Shown here piece by piece: positions 41,975 to 45,353 of a stretch of DNA of 45,353 nucleotides; position 1 is the stretch's first letter, and every line of letters begins with the position of its first letter. The stretch is from assembly GCA_020060765.1 (NCBI GenBank), contig JAGUZQ010000102.1, positions 1 to 45,353 of the forward strand. The letters are read 5' to 3'. The translations under genes and the position numbers were made by a program. The stretch is from Planctomycetota bacterium. Lineage in GTDB: Bacteria; Planctomycetota; SZUA-567. The notes beneath the pieces were generated by a model. That model did no database searches, was not told where the DNA came from, and saw only the letters and a list, made by a program, of their open reading frames with translations.

Positions 41975-42158
41975 GGCAATACGGTTAAGGATATAAGCTT
42001 TCTGTTTTGCAAATAAAGTTACGTACGTCATTCCCGCGAAGGCGGGAAACCAGGAGGTGTGGCGTACGATTTCTCCCCTGGATTCCCGCCTTCGCGGGAA
42101 TGACGGTCGTATGTTTTTCTTTCAACAGATAGTTTTTCCTTAATTAAACCGTATTGCC
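41975..42158. mobile_element. MITE copy B, 184 bp with perfect 12-base inverted ends
   Basis: The ends GGCAATACGGTT (41975-41986) and AACCGTATTGCC (42147-42158) are perfect inverted repeats. Inside are two 20-base palindromes (42030-42049 and 42082-42101) around a 32-base spacer shared with the copy at 13261-13402. The outer arms match the copy at 8963-9076. It contains no coding frame, so it must be mobilised in trans if it moves. TTACC occurs on both sides but is offset by three bases on the left, so a target duplication is not proven. Confidence 0.8.
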
Positions 42159-42185
42159 TTACCCTCGCCTTCCGGCTATCCAATC

Positions 42186-42210
42186 CCCTCTCCCTCCGAA
42201 GGGGAGAGGG
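42186..42210. repeat. CCCTCTCCC hairpin repeat, copy 3
   Basis: A nine-bp stem (CCCTCTCCC with GGGAGAGGG) has a seven-base loop and the same AATCCCC left flank as copy 1. Confidence 0.7.
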
Positions 42211-42241
42211 AGTTTCTGTTTCGAGCGTTTTCAAAGAAAAC

Positions 42242-42265
42242 GCAAGCAACTCAGCAACTCCCAAA
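42242..42265. repeat. Short octamer array
   Basis: Three 8-base units, GCAAGCAA, CTCAGCAA and CTCCCAAA, are related to the array at 5803-5842. It is degenerate. Confidence 0.45.
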
Positions 42266-42282
42266 ACTCCCGCAAACCGACA

Positions 42283-42317
42283 CTGGAGACTGCCAACTGG
42301 CGACTGGAGACTACAGC
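42283..42317. repeat. Heptamer array overlapping the PilM-N stop codon
   Basis: Five 7-base units in phase: CTGGAGA, CTGCCAA, CTGGCGA, CTGGAGA, CTACAGC. The last contains the TAG stop (42311-42313, - strand) of the PilM-PilN fusion gene. Confidence 0.8.
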
Positions 42318-44473
42318 CCCCCAACCGCCTCGGCCTCTTCCGGGATCAGGTTGGTCACCGACTCCGGCCAGGCCTTCGGCACGTAGTAGAACTTGGCGCT
42401 CCACTCAATCACTTCCTCGTCGGCGGAGTCGAACTTCACCTCCAGCCGCTTCTTCTTATCCTCCCGCGTCTCGCCGAAAGTGGCGCGCCGCGGCTGCTCC
42501 ACCGTGGGCAGGCGCAGCTTGTTGACGGCGTTCATCTTGCGCGCGAACCACTCCGCCCCCATCACGTACACGCCGGGGATATCACGGAACGCCTGTTTCA
42601 GGGCAAAAATCTCCGGCGCCTTGGACGAAACCATGATGCCGCTGAGGTTGACCGCCACGATATCCATCCGCACCTTGCGCTTGACTTCCTTCTTGGGGGC
42701 AGCTTTAGGCGCCGCCGCTTTTTTACTGCCTTTTTTGGCACCTTTTTTATCTTCCTTGACTTTTTCCTCTTTCTTGAGCGGGGCTGAAACCTGAACTGTC
42801 TCCACCACCACCTCGAAGTCTTTCGCCTCGATTTCGGCGCTGTCCTCGCCGTCTGGCAGCCAGAAATATTCCTCGCGATCCTTGTGTTTATACTTGGTCG
42901 CACGCAGGATTTTGCATTCGGTGTTATTGGCGAAGATGCGTCCCTTGCGGTCGTATTCCCAATCGACGCGGCGCTTGACCCGTTTGTCCAGCTCGCCCAT
43001 CAGTTCCGCGTCCTTCTGGTCGAAATCGGTGAATTTCTCCAGCACCTGTTTCTTGAGCAGGTCGAACGCCTCAGGTTTCTGCGCCTCGTTGGCTTCCCGC
43101 CGCCGGGAATCGAAGTTTACTTTTTCAATCGGTTTGAGACACGCGGCCATCACCTCCACCAGGTAACCCCGCGTCGGCCTGACCTTGGTGGAGAGGGCGC
43201 GGTTGCGGGCGGTTTCCTCCGGGAACTTGCTTTCGATCGCCTTGAATTCGGCAGTCGCCTTATCCACCAGCGTGACCGCGTCCTGCGCCAGGTTTACCTC
43301 CACGTCGAACTTGCCGGAATTGCCCCGGGCAAACAGCGCGTTCATCAGCACCGCCAGGAAAACCATCCCCACCGCCGCCAGCGCCCACTTGAATTTCGCC
43401 GCCACCATCTTGCGCATCTGGCGCTCGTGCGGCAGCAGATTGATATCCACCCCCGCCAGCCCCACGCCCTGCAAAGCCAGACCCACGGCAGTGCCCAGGT
43501 TCTGCACGTTGCCGGAAAGCACCGCCTCCGCCGCCGCCGACACCTTGATCTGTTCCGGCAGCGCCATGGTGCGGGTCGGCAGACCCACATTGTCGGCCAC
43601 GAACTGGTCGATGCCGGCCAGATTGAAACTGCCGCCCGCGCAGATAACTTCCTTCAGGGTCACGCCGCGGAACAGGCTGCGGTAATAGCCGATCGACCGC
43701 TGTACCTCGCCGCAAAGATTACGCAACTGCGGTTCCAGCACCCGGAACACCCGGTCGCCCTGCTTGCTGTCCTTGATCTCGAACTTGAGTTCCTCGGCCT
43801 TCTCAAAGGGAATGGTGAACTTGCTCATCAGCGACTTGGTGAAGTCGCTGCCGGAAATGCCGATGGAGCGCAGCCAGAAAGAGCCTTCGTTCAGGACGAC
43901 GAAATCGGTGCCGCGCGCGCCGGTATCCAGCAGCAGGGCGCTGCCTTCGGGCGGGCAGTCGAACTCGATATAATTGACCAGCGCCACCGGCCCCACCTGC
44001 AAGGCGTCGATATTCAGTTTCGCGGAATCGAGCGTGAAGATCAGTTTCTCCACGATATCACGGCGGCAGCATAGCAAGGCGATGCCCACTTCCCCGCTTT
44101 CCTCGTCCCGGCGGAGAATGTGATAATCCCAGATGACTTCCTCCAGAGGATAGGGGATGAGCTGCCGAGCCTCGTAGCTGACAATCTCCTTCATCCGCCC
44201 CCCGCCCACCAGCGGCAGGGGAAAATCCCGGAACAGGGTGGTGAAACCAGGCAGCGAAGCCACGACCGGAGTCCGACCCACTTTTTTCTCGCTGGCGAAC
44301 CGCGCCAGCGCGTCTGCCACCTTCTCGTCGTACGCGGGGTCGTCCAGTTGCGCGTCCAGCGACTGGAAGAAGGCGTCGGTTATCTGCGCCTCGCCGCCTT
44401 TCAGCCGCTTGATCCTGACGGCGTGAATCCCGGTCTGACCGATGTCCAAACCCCATGCTTCGCGTGCCGGCAT
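42311..44473 (-). CDS. PilM-PilN fusion protein
   Basis: 720 aa, ATG at 44473 with GGGAG upstream. Residues about 7-340 are a PilM/FtsA-like actin fold: WGLDIGQTGIHAVRIKRLKG, the PLVGGGRMKEIVSYEARQLI segment that is characteristic of PilM, LLLDTGARGTDFVVLNEGSF (phosphate 2), and VICAGGSFNLAGIDQFVADN (adenosine loop). VDINLLPHE at about 343 is the conserved PilN cytoplasmic motif that normally docks into PilM, here covalently attached. A membrane helix (about 362-382) and a periplasmic PilN-like part with a Lys/Ala-rich insert follow. In type IV pili PilM and PilN are separate. The protein should build the inner-membrane platform for the bitopic proteins and secretins downstream. Confidence 0.87.
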   Translation of the reverse strand: MPAREAWGLDIGQTGIHAVRIKRLKGGEAQITDAFFQSLDAQLDDPAYDEKVADALARFASEKKVGRTPVVASLPGFTTLFRDFPLPLVGGGRMKEIVSYEARQLIPYPLEEVIWDYHILRRDEESGEVGIALLCCRRDIVEKLIFTLDSAKLNIDALQVGPVALVNYIEFDCPPEGSALLLDTGARGTDFVVLNEGSFWLRSIGISGSDFTKSLMSKFTIPFEKAEELKFEIKDSKQGDRVFRVLEPQLRNLCGEVQRSIGYYRSLFRGVTLKEVICAGGSFNLAGIDQFVADNVGLPTRTMALPEQIKVSAAAEAVLSGNVQNLGTAVGLALQGVGLAGVDINLLPHERQMRKMVAAKFKWALAAVGMVFLAVLMNALFARGNSGKFDVEVNLAQDAVTLVDKATAEFKAIESKFPEETARNRALSTKVRPTRGYLVEVMAACLKPIEKVNFDSRRREANEAQKPEAFDLLKKQVLEKFTDFDQKDAELMGELDKRVKRRVDWEYDRKGRIFANNTECKILRATKYKHKDREEYFWLPDGEDSAEIEAKDFEVVVETVQVSAPLKKEEKVKEDKKGAKKGSKKAAAPKAAPKKEVKRKVRMDIVAVNLSGIMVSSKAPEIFALKQAFRDIPGVYVMGAEWFARKMNAVNKLRLPTVEQPRRATFGETREDKKKRLEVKFDSADEEVIEWSAKFYYVPKAWPESVTNLIPEEAEAVGGL

Positions 44474-44513
44474 ATTGAGCTCCCGCTGCTGCTGATATAA
44501 AACATTTCCCCAA

Positions 44514-44532
44514 CCGCGGAGACTTTCCGCGG
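44514..44532. promoter_or_regulatory. Inverted repeat upstream of the PilM-N gene
   Basis: CCGCGGA, five bases, TCCGCGG. It lies about 40 bases before the PilM-N start and could be an operator or a leader hairpin. Confidence 0.4.
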
Positions 44533-44648
44533 AAGAGGAAACGAGACTTTTGTATAATTTTTCGACCAGATCAGGCCGGTTTCTCCACTAAATCCTCACC
44601 GCCAACCGGAAATTGTAAAAAAATACGTTCGCGCCAGGTAAATTATCT

Positions 44649-44678
44649 TTGACTAAATCCTTTATTTTCTGTTAGTAT
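44649..44678 (+). promoter_or_regulatory. Promoter of the STAS-domain gene
   Basis: TTGACT (44649-44654), an 18-base spacer and TAGTAT (44673-44678). The leader would be about 47 bases. Confidence 0.5.
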
Positions 44679-44731
44679 CTCTTCTTGAAGAAGAGCGAAT
44701 TTCTGGAGAAATCCGGTTAGGGTGGTACAAA

Positions 44732-45028
44732 ATGCAAAACTATCGGCTAGAAAACGGTGTACTTTATGTCGAAAAAGACCTGCGACAGGACTTCGATCTG
44801 TCCTTCGACCAGGCCTGCAGCGAGCTGCTTAACTCGGGAAAATCGCACCTGAAAATCGATCTGACCAAGGTTTCATATATAAACAGCACCTATATCGGCA
44901 TGATTGCCGCCACTTTCTTCCAGGCGCAGGCGCGGAAAAAAAGCCTGACTGTCGCCGCCTCCAACAACGTCCTGCAAGTCCTTCGTGCGGCAGGCTTTGA
45001 CGGATTTATCCAACTGGAACAGACCTGA
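44732..45028 (+). CDS. STAS-domain anti-sigma factor antagonist-like protein
   Basis: 98 aa, the usual size of a SpoIIAA/RsbV-type single STAS domain. HLKIDLTKVSYINSTYIGMI (about 39-58) is the signature strand-loop, with Ser and Thr at the position phosphorylated by cognate anti-sigma kinases; the usual Asp before it is Asn. The helix LQVLRAAGFDGFI near the end matches the family. These proteins switch partners by phosphorylation to control sigma factors or other enzymes. No anti-sigma kinase or phosphatase is next to it. It is a single-gene unit ending in an intrinsic terminator. Confidence 0.85.
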   Translation: MQNYRLENGVLYVEKDLRQDFDLSFDQACSELLNSGKSHLKIDLTKVSYINSTYIGMIAATFFQAQARKKSLTVAASNNVLQVLRAAGFDGFIQLEQT

Positions 45029-45123
45029 GGTTGACCCAGTTCCGGTGTTTTGACCCAAACCCGCCAGCATTAATCATACCTCAATATTTTTTCCAGGCAA
45101 AATTGATTTTTTTACCTCCCCCC

Positions 45124-45139
45124 GAGCAAACGTTTGCTC
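45124..45139. promoter_or_regulatory. LacI-family-type operator 1
   Basis: GAGCAAACGTTTGCTC is a perfect 16-base palindrome with the central CG and GCAAACGTTTGC core typical of LacI/GalR/CcpA-family sites. Confidence 0.65.
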
Positions 45140-45172
45140 AGGTTCGGACAAAAAACTCCTACTCTTGCCCCG

Positions 45173-45207
45173 AAATCGCCGTTTTAGTCATAAAAACGGC
45201 GATTTTT
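45173..45207 (+). terminator. Intrinsic terminator of the STAS gene
   Basis: A perfect 13-bp stem (AAATCGCCGTTTT with AAAACGGCGATTT) has a seven-base loop and a short T run. It is enclosed by the two operators. Confidence 0.8.
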
Positions 45208-45210
45208 CGG

Positions 45211-45226
45211 GAGCAATCGTTTGCTC
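45211..45226. promoter_or_regulatory. LacI-family-type operator 2
   Basis: GAGCAATCGTTTGCTC differs from operator 1 at one base. Centre-to-centre distance from operator 1 is 87 bases, which would suit DNA looping. It lies about 110 bases before the next start codon. Confidence 0.65.
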
Positions 45227-45337
45227 ATAAACGACAGGAAACGTCACCGAAATGACAGGGTCTTTCAATGTTTTCTTAAGTTTTTGTCGGAACAGGACGA
45301 TATCTCCATAAAGGCAACTTTTACCGGAGGAATCGCC

Positions 45338-45353
45338 ATGCCAAATCTGTCGA
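45338..45353 (+). CDS. First codons of a gene continuing past the window
   Basis: ATG at 45338 with CGGAGG seven bases upstream, reading MPNLS and then cut by the window edge. Two LacI-type operators upstream suggest a sugar-regulated gene. The product is unknown. Confidence 0.6.

Larger units (their letters stand above)
41889..42310. other. Repeat-only spacer inside the PilM-secretin gene run
   Basis: 422 bases made almost entirely of five small repeats: a heptamer array (41911-41952), a MITE (41975-42158), a CCCTCTCCC hairpin (42186-42210), a short octamer array (42242-42265) and a second heptamer array (42283-42317). I see no promoter for the downstream gene. Confidence 0.8.
44474..44731. 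other. Divergent promoter region of PilM-N and STAS genes
   Basis: 258 AT-rich bases between divergent genes. The right half holds a promoter for the STAS gene. The left half holds a CCGCGGA/TCCGCGG inverted repeat. I find no convincing sigma-70 promoter for the PilM-N side, which may use another sigma factor. Confidence 0.6.

Noticed and set aside
38110..41996. Long + strand frames opposite the two bitopic protein genes
   Set aside because: Same mirror-frame effect; the - strand frames have start sites, membrane helices and operon context.
44553..44558. Perfect TATAAT on the + strand
   Set aside because: No -35 box at a usable distance, and the better-placed pair at 44649-44678 is nearer the STAS gene.
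44474..44731. Sigma-54 promoter for the PilM-N gene
   Set aside because: Because rpoN is encoded here I looked for TGGCAC-N5-TTGC on both strands in this spacer and the other main spacers and found no acceptable match.
45031..45255. 74-codon frame after the STAS gene
   Set aside because: It runs across two operators and a terminator and has no ribosome site.
1..45353. tRNA or rRNA genes
   Set aside because: I saw no cloverleaf with the TTCGANTC-type arm in the spacers and no rRNA-like sequence; a tRNA-search program would settle it.

Overview
The window is about 45 kb of GC-rich (roughly 60% by eye), densely coded bacterial chromosome. Gene content suggests a Gram-negative-type member of the PVC superphylum, perhaps Lentisphaerota, Kiritimatiellota or Verrucomicrobiota. 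The reasons are the PilM / bitopic-protein / secretin arrangement resembling the Akkermansia Amuc_1098-1102 cluster, several ExbD paralogues, large TPR proteins, a DegT / Gfo-Idh / ceramidase-like catabolic set, Hanks-type kinase and vWA proteins, and sigma-54. This placement is inference from gene families; there is no rRNA or other phylogenetic marker here. An exact consensus parS site at 8712-8727 suggests the region lies in the origin-proximal part of the chromosome.

Layout. (1) 1-3263, + strand: the 3' part of a multi-pass membrane protein, a SanA/YdcF-like DUF218 protein and a PilZ-like protein, closed by a shared hairpin terminator. (2) 3318-8594, - strand: a ROK-family regulator and, downstream of it, a DegT-type aminotransferase, a Gfo/Idh/MocA dehydrogenase and a neutral-ceramidase-like protein. 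This looks like a carbohydrate-derivative utilisation locus. (3) 8595-9197: a 600-base spacer with parS and a MITE. (4) 9198-11446, + strand: an FMN-barrel protein, an isoprenylcysteine-methyltransferase-like membrane protein and a TlpA-like thioredoxin. (5) rpoN (sigma-54) on the - strand, with a MITE between its promoter and start codon. (6) 13683-23383, + strand: a transglutaminase lipoprotein, an ExbD without ExbB, a TPR protein, a vWA protein, a Ser/Thr kinase, then a methyltransferase and a GT4 glycosyltransferase. (7) 44473 down to 23384, - strand: a 21-kb run coding for a PilM-PilN fusion, two bitopic proteins, two tandem secretins, a 1439-aa TPR-type protein, a second repeat protein, ExbB and three ExbD. 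(8) 44732-45353, + strand: a STAS-domain protein, a terminator lying between two LacI-type operators, and the first codons of a further gene.

Functional reading. Regions 6 and 7 together look like one or two envelope-spanning machines. The PilM/PilN-type inner-membrane platform and the secretins recall type IV pili or type II secretion, but no pilin, PilB/PilT ATPase or PilC is present. Instead the neighbouring genes are ExbB/ExbD, which are energised by proton flow, and secreted repeat proteins. Region 6 adds a second ExbD with transglutaminase, vWA and kinase partners. Whether these parts form one complex is a hypothesis.

The spacers hold a rich set of small repeats: a MITE family containing the 20-base palindrome ATTCCCGCGAAGGCGGGAAT, CCCTCTCCC hairpins, a 190-base inverted-repeat element, and 7- or 8-base tandem arrays that repeatedly overlap or abut stop codons. 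The 422-base gap inside the PilM-N to bitopic-protein junction is built almost wholly of these repeats.
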